From NCBI GenBank assembly GCA_945906815.1, contig CAMDRT010000036.1, positions 1 through 45,111 of the forward strand: a DNA stretch of 45,111 nt, read 5' to 3'. The DNA is from Bordetella parapertussis. Its GTDB lineage: Bacteria; Pseudomonadota; Gammaproteobacteria; Burkholderiales; SG8-41. This document shows, one piece after another, positions 1 to 8,334 of the stretch (its first letter is position 1; every line of letters begins with the position of its first letter). The notes below the pieces were generated by a model. The model was not told where the DNA came from. It was given only the letters and a program-made list of their open reading frames with translations, and searched no databases. Made by a program: the position numbers and the translations under genes.

Positions 1-14
1 ACGTCAAGACCTTC

Positions 15-85
15 GACACAGATTTCGCAGATGAACGCAGATTAACTGCAAAACAATCTGTGAAAATCTGCGAAATCTGCGTCAA
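15..85. repeat. Intergenic inverted repeat, 'cagatt-cgcagatgaacgcag' family (copy 1)
   Basis: The left arm contains CACAGATTTCGCAGATGAAC and the right arm contains AATCTGCGAAATCTGCGTC, so the transcript can fold into an imperfect hairpin. A related copy lies at 20361-20436. The rest of the first 231 bases shows no convincing gene. The repeat sits downstream of the PrpD gene that ends at 232. Confidence 0.6.
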
Positions 86-231
86 TGGTTTTGAAGTTAC
101 GGTAATTTCTACACGTTGTGTGCATAGAGTAGCCCTGAAGGGGAAGGGATTTTCTTTGAGGGCGATGTCCGGCTTCCACATCAGTTTGAATCACACCCCA
201 AGCGAATAGCCGCTGACCGCCCAACAGCCGT

Positions 232-1584
232 TCACGACGTCATCGCAGGGTCAGGCGCAGCGGCTTGCACGAACCTGGCTGCGTCGTTAAGAGCGTCCAG
301 CGACCAGGCGGCTTCGATCACCTTGCGCGCATCACAGGCACAATGCGGGGATGCCGCGAGTTGCCGGAATTTCGTTTCGATCTGCGCATCGCTCATCGGC
401 TTTTCGAGCGAGCCGGTGGCGTGGGCTACGTGCAGCGCGAGGCGGCGACCGTCCTTGAGCTTGATTTCAACATGCGCCTCGGCCTTGTCACACGCCACAT
501 CGGCTTGTGTCGAAACGCGGCTGCGCAGCGCCACGATGGCGGGTTCACGCACGCAGGCATCGGTAAACTGCGCCACACCCGCCGCGCCGTGCACCAGCGC
601 CACCGCTACCGCATGTGCCACCGACAGTTTGCCTTCGAGTCCACTGGCCGGCGTCTCGCGCCCGGTGATTTCAAGCGCCAGCGGATTCATGCGCACCGCT
701 ACGCTGGCCACCGCGTCCACCGCAAAGCCTGCCTCGGCGCGCAACTGCAGACAGGCGTCGATAGCGGCGTGCAAAACAATGCCGCAGGGATAGGGTTTGT
801 AGGCATTGGCGGCCAGTTCCCAAGATTCACCGAGGCCGCGCGTGAGTTCATCCAGATCGGGTTGAGTGCCGAGTACCTGCGCGAAGCCCCTGGGCGCTTC
901 GAGACCCCGTTCGGAGCTGGTGAAATTGCGTTCCGCCAGCAGCGCGGCGAGCAGGCCGCCGCGTGCGGCGTGGCCGAGGTTGTAGCTCTTACCCATGCCG
1001 CCCATCATCTCGCGCAAGCCGCTGGCCTGGGTGGCGGCCAGCCCTAGCGCCCACGCGCTCTGCTGCGTGTTAAGGCCGAGTAGCTTGGCCGCTCCGGCAG
1101 CCGCGCCGATCACGCCGCAGGTGGACGAGATATGCCAGCCGTGCGCGTAATGCCAGGGCGACACCGCATTGCCGACGCGGCAGCCCACCTCGATGCCGAG
1201 CACGAACGCCTGCAGGAACTGCGCGCCGGTAACTGGCCGATGCTCGGCAAGCGCGCACAACGCAGCCGCCACCGGCACCGTCGGGTGCATCACCGTGCGC
1301 AGATGCGTGTCGTCGTAGTCGAGGATGTTCGACGCGATGCCGTTAATCAGCGCTGCGTGCAGCGGATCGAGTTTTTCGCCTCGGCCGATCAGCGACGCGG
1401 TGCGCGGCCCGGAGAATTCGTTGACTGCGGCGAGCGCGCGCTCAACCGTCTCATCGCGGCAACCGCCAAGCGCACAGCCCATCCAGTTAAGCAGCGCGCG
1501 CTTCGCCTCGTGGCGCAGCGCCTGCGGCATGTCGCTCCAGCGCGATTCGGCGACGAAGCGCGCGAGGGTCAGTGTTTGGGGCAT
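232..1584 (-). CDS. MmgE/PrpD family protein (2-methylcitrate dehydratase / cis-aconitate decarboxylase fold)
   Basis: A 450-residue protein of normal length for the MmgE/PrpD family, whose characterised members dehydrate 2-methylcitrate (PrpD) or decarboxylate cis-aconitate (IRG1/CadA). It is presumably cytosolic. The active-site region is intact: an LDYDDTH segment near residue 90 followed by MHPTVP, then GWHISSTCGVIGAAAGAAK. These correspond to the Asp and His residues described for IRG1. The ATG at 1584 starts just before the conserved LARFVAESRW motif. It lies 47 bp downstream of a Bug receptor gene on the same strand, so the two probably form one operon for uptake and conversion of a small carboxylate. 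The substrate cannot be predicted: no PrpB or PrpC is nearby, so a methylcitrate-cycle role is unlikely. Confidence 0.93.
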   Translation of the reverse strand: MPQTLTLARFVAESRWSDMPQALRHEAKRALLNWMGCALGGCRDETVERALAAVNEFSGPRTASLIGRGEKLDPLHAALINGIASNILDYDDTHLRTVMHPTVPVAAALCALAEHRPVTGAQFLQAFVLGIEVGCRVGNAVSPWHYAHGWHISSTCGVIGAAAGAAKLLGLNTQQSAWALGLAATQASGLREMMGGMGKSYNLGHAARGGLLAALLAERNFTSSERGLEAPRGFAQVLGTQPDLDELTRGLGESWELAANAYKPYPCGIVLHAAIDACLQLRAEAGFAVDAVASVAVRMNPLALEITGRETPASGLEGKLSVAHAVAVALVHGAAGVAQFTDACVREPAIVALRSRVSTQADVACDKAEAHVEIKLKDGRRLALHVAHATGSLEKPMSDAQIETKFRQLAASPHCACDARKVIEAAWSLDALNDAARFVQAAAPDPAMTS

Positions 1585-1631
1585 GGCGCCACCAGAGAGA
1601 CGGAGCGTAACACTATGTTTTTATTATTATT

Positions 1632-2597
1632 TTATTCAACACGCAAACCAGCGTCGCGCGCCACCTGCGCCCACTTTTTGATTTCGGATTTCACGAACGT
1701 GCTGAACTGCGGCGGTGAGTTACCCACGCCTTCAGCGCCCATGCCCGATAAACGCTCTCTGATGTCCGGCAGTGCGAGTGCCTTCACCGTTTCCGCGTGC
1801 AGTCTTGACACTATCGCAGTCGGCGTCGCGGCGGGCAGGAACAATCCGTTCCAGCCGACGATTTCATAACCCTTCAATCCCGCTTCGTCGAGCGTTGGCA
1901 CGTCTGCGACCAGCGCTGAACGTTTAAGTCCGCTCAGCGCCAGCACCCGCAACTTGCCCGACTTAACAAACGGCAGCGTGCTGGGAATATTTTCCAGCAT
2001 CAGTTGCAACTGGCCGCCGATCAGATCGGCGAGCGCGGGCCCGCCACCCTTGTACGGCACATGCGTCATTTGCAGTCCGGCCATCGATTTGAGCATTTCA
2101 CCGGCAAGGTGCGGCGTAGTGCCGGGTCCGCCGGAGCCGAAATTAAATTTTCCGGGATGGGCTTTGGCGTGCGCGATGAACTCTTTGAGCGACTTCACCG
2201 GCAGCGATGGATGCACCACCAGTATCAACGGCGCGGACGCCACCAGGCTCACTGGCGCAAGATCCTTCACCGTATCGTAGGGCAGCTTCTTGTACAGACT
2301 CGGGTTCACCGTCAGCGTGAGGCTCATCATCAGCAGCGTGTAACCGTCGGGCGCCGCCTTCGCTGCGATATCCGTGCCGATGATGCCGCTGGCGCCGCCG
2401 CGATTGTCTATGATCACCTGCTGCCCGAGGCTTTCGGAAAACTTGTGCCCGATGATGCGTGCCATGATGTCGTTGGAGCCGCCCGGTGCGAACGGCACGA
2501 TCAGGCGCAGCGGTTTATGCGGATAGACCTGTGCCAAGCCTGCCGAACCGACACACATCAATAGCACAGCTACCCACAGATGCAACACGGAAACCAT
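1632..2597 (-). CDS. Bug/TctC family tripartite tricarboxylate transporter receptor
   Basis: A 321-residue periplasmic solute receptor. An N-terminal signal peptide (hydrophobic VAVLLMCVGSAGLA, cleavage probably at GLA-QV) precedes the family hallmark YPHKPLRLIVPFAPGGSNDIMAR. Other Bug landmarks are DNRGGASG, the PDGYTLL turn, LPYDTVKDL and HVPYKGGGPAL. Bug proteins bind carboxylates such as citrate, glutamate, nicotinate or aromatic acids; the ligand cannot be read from sequence. No TctA or TctB membrane gene is present in the window, so this is an orphan receptor. It is followed by a PrpD-family gene and is divergent from another Bug gene starting at 2762. A purine-rich AGGAT precedes the ATG. 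Confidence 0.95.
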   Translation of the reverse strand: MVSVLHLWVAVLLMCVGSAGLAQVYPHKPLRLIVPFAPGGSNDIMARIIGHKFSESLGQQVIIDNRGGASGIIGTDIAAKAAPDGYTLLMMSLTLTVNPSLYKKLPYDTVKDLAPVSLVASAPLILVVHPSLPVKSLKEFIAHAKAHPGKFNFGSGGPGTTPHLAGEMLKSMAGLQMTHVPYKGGGPALADLIGGQLQLMLENIPSTLPFVKSGKLRVLALSGLKRSALVADVPTLDEAGLKGYEIVGWNGLFLPAATPTAIVSRLHAETVKALALPDIRERLSGMGAEGVGNSPPQFSTFVKSEIKKWAQVARDAGLRVE

Positions 2598-2612
2598 GGC
2601 TATCCTCGCGAA

Positions 2613-2626
2613 ATAGAATATTCTAT
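2613..2626. promoter_or_regulatory. Perfect 14-bp palindrome upstream of the Bug gene, candidate operator
   Basis: ATAGAATATTCTAT is an exact palindrome in the 164-bp region between two divergent Bug genes (starts at 2597 and 2762). It lies 16 bp upstream of the minus-strand ATG. Its symmetry and position suit a dimeric regulator, but no regulator gene is adjacent, so this is inference from position only. Confidence 0.35.
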
Positions 2627-2761
2627 AGTCGAATTGTACTGCTAACGGCGCTGGTAGCTATGGCGCTACCTGAAGCTGCGCTTTAATTTCGGCCAGCTTC
2701 ACCCCCACACGATGCACGATGTTATAAAACCAGACTTGACCCCATGCCACAAGGCGCGCAC

Positions 2762-3748
2762 ATGATTTCGCATAGCACTTTCAAAATTCTTGCACTGACT
2801 GCAGCATTGGCCGGCATCCCCGTGGCGCACGCCGCATCTGTGGACGTGCACAAGTACCCCACCAAGCCGGTACGCTTCATTGCGCCTTTTGTCGCGGGCG
2901 GCGGCACCGACATCACATCCCGCGCCATCGCCGCGAAACTGACGGAACGCTGGGGACAACAGGTCATCGTCGACAATCGTGCCGGTGCCGCGGGCGCGAT
3001 TGGCGTAGAGCTTACGGCCACTGCCGCACCCGACGGCTACACCATCTGCCTGATATCGGCTTCGCATTCGGTTAATTCGGCGACCAACCCGAAACTGCCG
3101 TATGACCTCAGCCGCGACTTGCAGGCAATTTCTCAGGCCACATCGCTGTTCTACGTCATGTACCTGCACCCATCCGTGCCGGCAAAGTCAGTGGGCGAAC
3201 TCATAAGCTATGCCAAGGCCCATCCGAACAAACTTAATTTTGGTTCATCCGGCACCGGCGGCCTGCAACATTTCGCGGGGGAAATGTTCAACTTTCTCGG
3301 CGCTGTAAAGATCGTGCACATACCGTACAAGGGCGGCGCCGCGGCGACCACCGACGCCCTCGCCGGCAACATTCAGGTCGGCTTCGGCACCCTGCTAAGC
3401 TCGCGCGCTCACTTCAAGTCGGGGCGCTTGCGGCCGCTGGCCATCAGCGCAAAACAGCGCTCACCCACCGCGCCCGAGTATCCAACCATCGCCGAAGCCG
3501 GGCTGCCCGGCTATGAAGTTGACCAGTGGTACGGCATCATTACTTCGGCGAAAGTGCCGCGCGCCCTGGTCGATAAACTTGCGCTGGCTGTCGCCGAAGC
3601 AGTGAAATCCCCCGAAACCGCGCAGCGCTTAAGCGGCGAAGGGTCCACACCCGTCGGCAGCACGCCGGATCAATTCAGCGCGCACATCAAGAGCGAAATC
3701 GCCAAGTGGCGCAAACTGGCGAAGGATGCCGGGCTGGTGCTGCATTGA
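2762..3748 (+). CDS. Bug/TctC family tripartite tricarboxylate transporter receptor
   Basis: A 328-residue periplasmic receptor. The signal peptide (KILALTAALAGIPVAHA) is followed by KYPTKPVRFIAPFVAGGGTDITSRAIA, then DNRAGAAG, PDGYTICL, LPYDLSRDL and HIPYKGGAAATT, the usual Bug signature series. I chose ATG 2762 over ATG 2744 because AAGG precedes it at a good distance and it places the hydrophobic segment correctly; the longer form would add six residues. It is divergent from the Bug gene at 1632-2597 and followed by another Bug gene 141 bp downstream. The ligand is unknown. Confidence 0.94.
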   Translation: MISHSTFKILALTAALAGIPVAHAASVDVHKYPTKPVRFIAPFVAGGGTDITSRAIAAKLTERWGQQVIVDNRAGAAGAIGVELTATAAPDGYTICLISASHSVNSATNPKLPYDLSRDLQAISQATSLFYVMYLHPSVPAKSVGELISYAKAHPNKLNFGSSGTGGLQHFAGEMFNFLGAVKIVHIPYKGGAAATTDALAGNIQVGFGTLLSSRAHFKSGRLRPLAISAKQRSPTAPEYPTIAEAGLPGYEVDQWYGIITSAKVPRALVDKLALAVAEAVKSPETAQRLSGEGSTPVGSTPDQFSAHIKSEIAKWRKLAKDAGLVLH

Positions 3749-3750
3749 GC

Positions 3751-3774
3751 TAAGGTTAATAGTAAGGTTAATAG
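3751..3774. repeat. Two tandem copies of a 12-bp unit
   Basis: TAAGGTTAATAG occurs twice head to tail immediately after a Bug stop codon and about 115 bp before the next Bug start. It may be a slippage product or a binding site for a regulator of the downstream gene; there is no further support. Confidence 0.5.
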
Positions 3775-3889
3775 TAATTGACCGCCCGGCGGAGCGGGGC
3801 TACATTGGCTGCGGGCAAAAAAATGGGCTTAAGAAAACTAAAATAATCCATACCTGATACGGCTGAAACCATCAACGAGGAGGAATGGC

Positions 3890-4855
3890 ATGACTGCAAT
3901 TCGATTGTGGGGTGCATTCGCGGGTCTCATGGTGTTCGCGTACGGCGCGGCGTGGGCGCAGCCGTATCCGGCGAAATCGGTGCGGGTGGTGGTGGTGTTT
4001 CCTGCCGGCGGCGGCACTGATATCGTATCGCGGATCGTGTTTCAGAAAGTCGGCGAGCAGTTGAACCAGCAGTTCATTATCGACAACCGTGGCGGCGCAG
4101 CCGGGATGATCGGCGGCGAGATCGTGGCCAAGAGCCCGCCCGACGGCTATACCATCATGGTGTATTCGCAGACGCTCCTCGTCAATGCGCATCTCTACCC
4201 CAAGGTGCCATTTGACGCACTGAAGGACTTCGCCGGGATAGGGACGCTCACGCGGATAGTGGGCATGATCGCCGTGCACCCCTCATTGCCGGTGCGCACG
4301 ACCAAAGAATTCATTGCCCTGGCGAAAGCGCGGCCCGGCGAGATCCTCTACGGCACGGCCGGCATAGGCGCATTCCAGCATCTTGCCACCAGCGTTTTCG
4401 CCAACATGAGCGGTCTGAAGATGATTCATGTCCCCTACAAGGGCGGCACTCTGGCGGTCCTGGCGACGATGGGCGGCGAGGTCCAGACGATACTCACCGT
4501 GATAGCAGAAATTTACCCCCATCTGAAGTCGGGGCGTGTACGGCCCATCGCGGTGACTTCGGATACGCGAACCACCCAGCTTCCGCAGATCCCGACCATC
4601 GGAGAAACCGTGAAGGGTTACGAATTCACCTCGTGGTTTGGCGTTTTTGCGCCAGCCGGCACACCGAAACCGATCATCGACAGGCTCAACGCCGAGATCG
4701 GTAAAGCGGTGACAGATCCCGATGTCGCCTCCAAGCTTTCGGATCAGGTACTCGATCCCTTGCTGATGTCTCCCGAGGCGTTCACTAAACTTCTGAAGTT
4801 CGAATACGACAGGCTGAAGGATGTGGTGAAGCTGTCGGGCGCTCGTATCGAATAG
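3890..4855 (+). CDS. Bug/TctC family tripartite tricarboxylate transporter receptor
   Basis: A 321-residue periplasmic receptor. A signal peptide (GAFAGLMVFAYGAAWA-Q) precedes QPYPAKSVRVVVVFPAGGGTDIVSRIV, and DNRGGAAG, PDGYTIMV, VPFDALKDF and HVPYKGGTLAV follow. The start is well supported by a GAGGAGGA ribosome site at 3877-3884, six bases before the ATG. It is the second of two consecutive plus-strand Bug genes with no transporter membrane subunits nearby. The following 500 bp hold only repeats, so transcription probably ends here. Confidence 0.95.
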   Translation: MTAIRLWGAFAGLMVFAYGAAWAQPYPAKSVRVVVVFPAGGGTDIVSRIVFQKVGEQLNQQFIIDNRGGAAGMIGGEIVAKSPPDGYTIMVYSQTLLVNAHLYPKVPFDALKDFAGIGTLTRIVGMIAVHPSLPVRTTKEFIALAKARPGEILYGTAGIGAFQHLATSVFANMSGLKMIHVPYKGGTLAVLATMGGEVQTILTVIAEIYPHLKSGRVRPIAVTSDTRTTQLPQIPTIGETVKGYEFTSWFGVFAPAGTPKPIIDRLNAEIGKAVTDPDVASKLSDQVLDPLLMSPEAFTKLLKFEYDRLKDVVKLSGARIE

Positions 4856-5039
4856 ACGCAGCGGCGGGGAACGTGGGGCGATGCGGGTTTCTGCTTAAAC
4901 CTCAAACCGGCAGATCAGCCACAGAGAGCACCGAGGAACACAGAGACAACAAGTGCTTGCACACGCTCGTCACACGCACCTGTTTGGTGAGATGGACTAT
5001 CGCTCCAACTTGTTGATTGACCTCTGTAAACTCTGTGTT

Positions 5040-5115
5040 CTCACAAGAAACAAAATACCCCACCCCCATGTTTCTTTGCGAACGCCTGGCCCGTGTGCGG
5101 GATTGGGAAACTCTG
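5040..5115 (+). repeat. 75-bp intergenic repeat unit, copy 1 of 4
   Basis: The unit runs from CTCACAAGAAACAAAA through the TGTTTCTTTGCGAACGCCTG core to GATTGGGAAACTCTG. Four copies occur in the window: here, 5273-5347, 31660-31734 and 31892-31966. AGAAACA and TGTTTCT inside the unit can pair. It is the left member of a composite element repeated near 31.7 kb. Confidence 0.8.
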
Positions 5116-5227
5116 CGTTCAATGGCGCTATCTTAAGGGCGATTTACCACGGAACACACGGAATACGCGGAAAAAACCAGTGCGCGAAATCTTTCCGTGT
5201 GTTCCGTGTGTTCCGTGGTTAATGGTC
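5115..5227 (+). repeat. Hairpin repeat 'ACCACGGAACACACGG', copy 1 of 3
   Basis: A ~112-bp element runs from GCGTTCAATGGCGC to TTAATGGTC. Its core arms, ACCACGGAACACACGGAA and TTCCGTGTGTTCCGTGGT, form a long stem. Other copies are at 11505-11617 (inverted) and 31734-31846. The 4856-5368 stretch has no gene; it holds this hairpin, the flanking 75-bp units, and CACAGAG-type sequence at about 4920-4950. Confidence 0.8.
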
Positions 5228-5272
5228 TTGAAGTTCGCCGTTGCGGGATACGCATCGCACGTGTGCCACCAC

Positions 5273-5347
5273 CTCATAAGAAACAAAACACCCCGCCCCA
5301 TGTTTCTTTGCGAACGCCTGGCCCGCACGCGGGATTGGGAAACTCTG
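5273..5347 (+). repeat. 75-bp intergenic repeat unit, copy 2 of 4
   Basis: The same unit as at 5040-5115, in the same orientation, to the right of the hairpin element. The order unit-hairpin-unit is reproduced at 31660-31966. This copy ends about 20 bp before the stop codon of the minus-strand gene at 5369. Confidence 0.8.
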
Positions 5348-5368
5348 TGGCCAAATGCTTTTTCCAGG

Positions 5369-5779
5369 TTAAAACAGCATTTTTGAAATATGCGTCTCAA
5401 AATCCTGTTTTCGTACTGCCAGATCATTCCAGTAGGCAGTGCGTGGATACAACATGTTCCTGAGCAGGTTGGCGCCATCCCTAAATGACGATGCGTCTAG
5501 GTCTGACTTTGCAATTTTTGCCAGCACTGTCGAAGACCCTTTCCTCCCAAACACGGAGATACAATCCGCTATTCTCATGGCCATAAAATGCAGCGTTTCA
5601 TCGGGCGACGCCGGGGTCAGTCCGGCATTCAAGCTACCGGATCTTTCCGCTGCGCCTGCGAGTGATTTATTCTCTGCCAAGGCCTTGTCATACAATTTCC
5701 TGGCGGCGTGGCGCAGAGAAATAAGTTCCCGCTCTGCTGGTGTTCCTTCAGTTTGGAATTGCGGCCCATCGTCAGTCAT
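5369..5779 (-). CDS. Hypothetical protein, 136 aa
   Basis: I do not recognise this protein. It has 136 residues, no signal peptide and no membrane segment, and is probably soluble and mostly helical. The N-terminal half is rich in Ala, Glu and Lys (ERELISLRHAARKLYDKALAENK). The middle contains DETLHFMAMRIADCISVFGRKG and the C-terminal part contains FRDGANLLRNMLYPRTAYWND. It stands alone between a repeat-rich intergenic stretch and a divergent PrpD operon, and its codon use looks less GC-biased than its neighbours, which could mean recent acquisition. That it is expressed is inferred only from the intact frame and the ATG at 5779. Confidence 0.55.
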   Translation of the reverse strand: MTDDGPQFQTEGTPAERELISLRHAARKLYDKALAENKSLAGAAERSGSLNAGLTPASPDETLHFMAMRIADCISVFGRKGSSTVLAKIAKSDLDASSFRDGANLLRNMLYPRTAYWNDLAVRKQDFETHISKMLF

Positions 5780-5971
5780 GTGATACGTTCGCTCCTGTGC
5801 GCACGGGCACTGAACGCCTTGCGCAGGCTTTTAATGGGTTGGGACAACAGCCTAGCTTAGCGTACCTGCCTCAGGTATATTGAGCGTGCAACTTTCGCTG
5901 GGAAACTCTGTTACTTATAGTGTAACCACAGCGGCGCGATAACCCTATGCAATGCAACATGAGGCATCAAC

Positions 5972-7342
5972 GTGTCTGATCGTAGCGTACCGCATTACCT
6001 GACCACGCTCGCGGAATTTGCCGCCGGCACACAACTCAACGACATCAGTACAGCCGCACGCGAGCGCGCACGTTGGGTGATTGCGGATTCGATTCCGGTC
6101 ATCGCCGCGGGCATGCAGCAAGCGGAAATGCAGGCGTTGGTCGCGCGCCAGCTTGCAGCGGCGGCGCCGGGCACGGCGTGGGTGATCGGCGCCGGCAGAC
6201 GCGCCGGCGCGCTCGATGCAGCGCTGTTGAACGGCACCGCCGGCACCTGGCTGGAACTCGACGAGGGCAATCTGTTCGCGAAAGGGCATCCGGGAATACA
6301 GGTAGTGCCGGCGGCAATAGCACTCGCGCAAGAATGCGGTAGCAGCGGCGCCGAGGTGCTGCGCGCGGTCGCGCTCGGTTACGAGCTGTCGGCGCGCATC
6401 AGCCGCGCGGCGCAGATGCGGCTGGTGGTGCACCCCCACGGCACTTACGGCGTCATCGGCGCGGCCATTGCGGCCGGCGTGTTAAAGCGCTTTAACGCCG
6501 CACAAATGCTGGAACTCATCAATTGCGCGTCGACCATGGGCATGGCGAGCAGCCGCCAGACGCTGCTCGACGGCGCGACCGTGCGCAACATCTTCACCGG
6601 ACATTCGGGCTACATGGGCCTCACCGCGGCACGGCTGGTCGAGTGCGGCTTCACCGGCGAAATCGACAGTGTGGGCAATGTCTACGGCAAGGGCGTGTAC
6701 TCGGACCATTTCGATCCGTCACAAGTGGTCGCAGGGCTGGGGTCCGAGTGGCTGATCGCACAGAGCTATTTCAAGCTGCACCCCATCGGACGTTACGCGC
6801 ACTCCGCGATAGACGCGCTGGAAGACCTGCTCGCGCAAGTGCCCGGCGGGCGGCTCCCGGTAGAGGGGATAGCGCGCATTGAGGTCAATGCCTATAAGCT
6901 GGCGGCGAGCCTCGCTGGAAAAAACATCGTCTCAAGTTTCGGTGCGCGCTTTTCGGTGCCGTTCGCGCTGGCGAGTATTCTCGTTCACGGCCGTTCGGGA
7001 TTAAAAAGTTTCGACGACGCTGCGGTTGCCAATGTGCAGGTGCAGGCGCTGGTGCAGCGGGTTGACCTGCGCGAGGAGCCATTGTTTACCGCGCGCTTTC
7101 CGCAGGAGCAGCCAGTCACCGTGCGTATCGTGATGAAAGACCGCGCCGTGTATGACGGACGCTGCACCATCACCAAGGGTGAACCGGCTAACCCGCACAC
7201 AGCCGCGGACCTGAGCGGAAAATTTTTCGAACTGGGCGAGCCGCTATGGGGCAGGCCAGTTACGCAACAACTGTTAGAGCAATTTATGAAACTGGAAGAG
7301 GTACCCGATTTCCGGGCTTTTGCCGGCGAGATATTGTTATGA
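5972..7342 (+). CDS. MmgE/PrpD family protein
   Basis: A 456-residue MmgE/PrpD-fold enzyme and first gene of a five-gene operon. Conserved parts include the N-terminal LAEFAAGTQLNDI, the active-site stretch GTWLELDEGNLFAKGHPG (Asp and His retained) and VHPHGTYGVIGAAIAAGVL. It starts at GTG 5972, preceded by GAGG at a suitable distance; an upstream ATG at 5959 is out of frame and stops at once. The stop codon overlaps the ATG of the downstream Bug gene (ATGA at 7339-7342), implying translational coupling of enzyme and receptor. Family members act on methylcitrate or aconitate-like acids; the actual substrate is unknown. Confidence 0.92.
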   Translation: MSDRSVPHYLTTLAEFAAGTQLNDISTAARERARWVIADSIPVIAAGMQQAEMQALVARQLAAAAPGTAWVIGAGRRAGALDAALLNGTAGTWLELDEGNLFAKGHPGIQVVPAAIALAQECGSSGAEVLRAVALGYELSARISRAAQMRLVVHPHGTYGVIGAAIAAGVLKRFNAAQMLELINCASTMGMASSRQTLLDGATVRNIFTGHSGYMGLTAARLVECGFTGEIDSVGNVYGKGVYSDHFDPSQVVAGLGSEWLIAQSYFKLHPIGRYAHSAIDALEDLLAQVPGGRLPVEGIARIEVNAYKLAASLAGKNIVSSFGARFSVPFALASILVHGRSGLKSFDDAAVANVQVQALVQRVDLREEPLFTARFPQEQPVTVRIVMKDRAVYDGRCTITKGEPANPHTAADLSGKFFELGEPLWGRPVTQQLLEQFMKLEEVPDFRAFAGEILL

Positions 7343-8328
7343 AGGTAAACACCATGAACGACTATCGATACGGCGCGCTGTTTGCGGCACTCGCCATCGG
7401 CACCATCACCACGCACAACGCCCGCGCCCAAAAGTACCCGGAGAAAACCGTGCGCATCGTCGTGCCGTTCACGCCGGGCGGTGGCACCGATGTATTTGCG
7501 CGCATCCTCGGACAGCGCTTGTCCGAAGTCTACGGCCAGCAATTCATTGTGGATAACCGTCCCGGCGCGGGCTCAACCATCGGCACCGAATTCGTCGCGC
7601 GCGCCGCGGGTGACGGCTACACCTTGTTGATGACCTCGGCTGCCTTTTCGTTCACGCCCGGTCTGTATCCGAAGCTGCGCTACGACTCGCTCAAGGATTT
7701 CACCGCGGTGTCACAGGTGGTGCACGTGCCGCATGTGATCACCGTGCTGCCATCGCTGCCGGTGAAGGACATACAGGATTTTGTCCGCCTCGCGCGCGAG
7801 CGGCCCGGGCAGGTGCTGTACGCCTCCGCCGGGCCGGGGAGTGCCATGCATCTGGCGGGCGCGCTGTTTGCCGTGGTAACCAAAACACAGCTAGTGCATG
7901 TGCCGTACAAGGGCGGCCCGCAAACCGCGACAGCAGTGATGAGCGGCGAGGCCACGGTCGCCTTCAACACCCCCGAAACTGTGTTGGGCCTGATACGCGC
8001 CAAGCGGTTGCGGGCACTTGCGGTATCGACGCGCGAACGCGCACTGGCCTTGCCTGAGGTGCCGACAGCCATTGAAGCCGGATTCAAGGATTACGAAGCC
8101 GTCGGCTGGTTCGGCATGTTCGCCCCTGCCAACACGCCGGTGGCGATAGTCGAACAATTGAGCGCTGAGATTGCGAAAGCGATGGCAGCATCGGCGATAC
8201 GCGAGCGCGCCCTGCAGGAAGGCGCAACGCCCGTAGGCAACACCCCGGCCCAGTTCGACCGCTTTGTGCGCGATGAAATCGCCAAGTGGACGCGCATCAT
8301 CCGCGACGCTGGCATCAAGCTGGAGTAA
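7339..8328 (+). CDS. Bug/TctC family tripartite tricarboxylate transporter receptor
   Basis: A 329-residue periplasmic receptor. A signal peptide (YGALFAALAIGTITTHNARA-Q) is followed by KYPEKTVRIVVPFTPGGGTDVFAR, DNRPGAGSTIG, DGYTLLM, LRYDSLKDF and HVPYKGGPQTA. The ATG at 7339 overlaps the stop of the preceding PrpD gene (ATGA); an in-frame ATG at 7354 is an alternative. The next PrpD gene begins six bases after its stop, so receptor and enzymes are almost certainly made together and probably deal with the same carboxylate or its breakdown products. Confidence 0.93.
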   Translation: MKVNTMNDYRYGALFAALAIGTITTHNARAQKYPEKTVRIVVPFTPGGGTDVFARILGQRLSEVYGQQFIVDNRPGAGSTIGTEFVARAAGDGYTLLMTSAAFSFTPGLYPKLRYDSLKDFTAVSQVVHVPHVITVLPSLPVKDIQDFVRLARERPGQVLYASAGPGSAMHLAGALFAVVTKTQLVHVPYKGGPQTATAVMSGEATVAFNTPETVLGLIRAKRLRALAVSTRERALALPEVPTAIEAGFKDYEAVGWFGMFAPANTPVAIVEQLSAEIAKAMAASAIRERALQEGATPVGNTPAQFDRFVRDEIAKWTRIIRDAGIKLE

Positions 8329-8334
8329 ACCGCA

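Noticed and set aside
4918..5040. Possible small gene or RNA in the CACAGAG-rich stretch
   Set aside because: The short plus-strand frames here have no ribosome site and the sequence is repeated in part at 31537-31659, so it is treated as repeat DNA.
5040..5347. Possible CRISPR-like direct repeats
   Set aside because: Only two ~75-bp units with a hairpin between them, far longer than CRISPR repeats and without regular spacers or cas genes.
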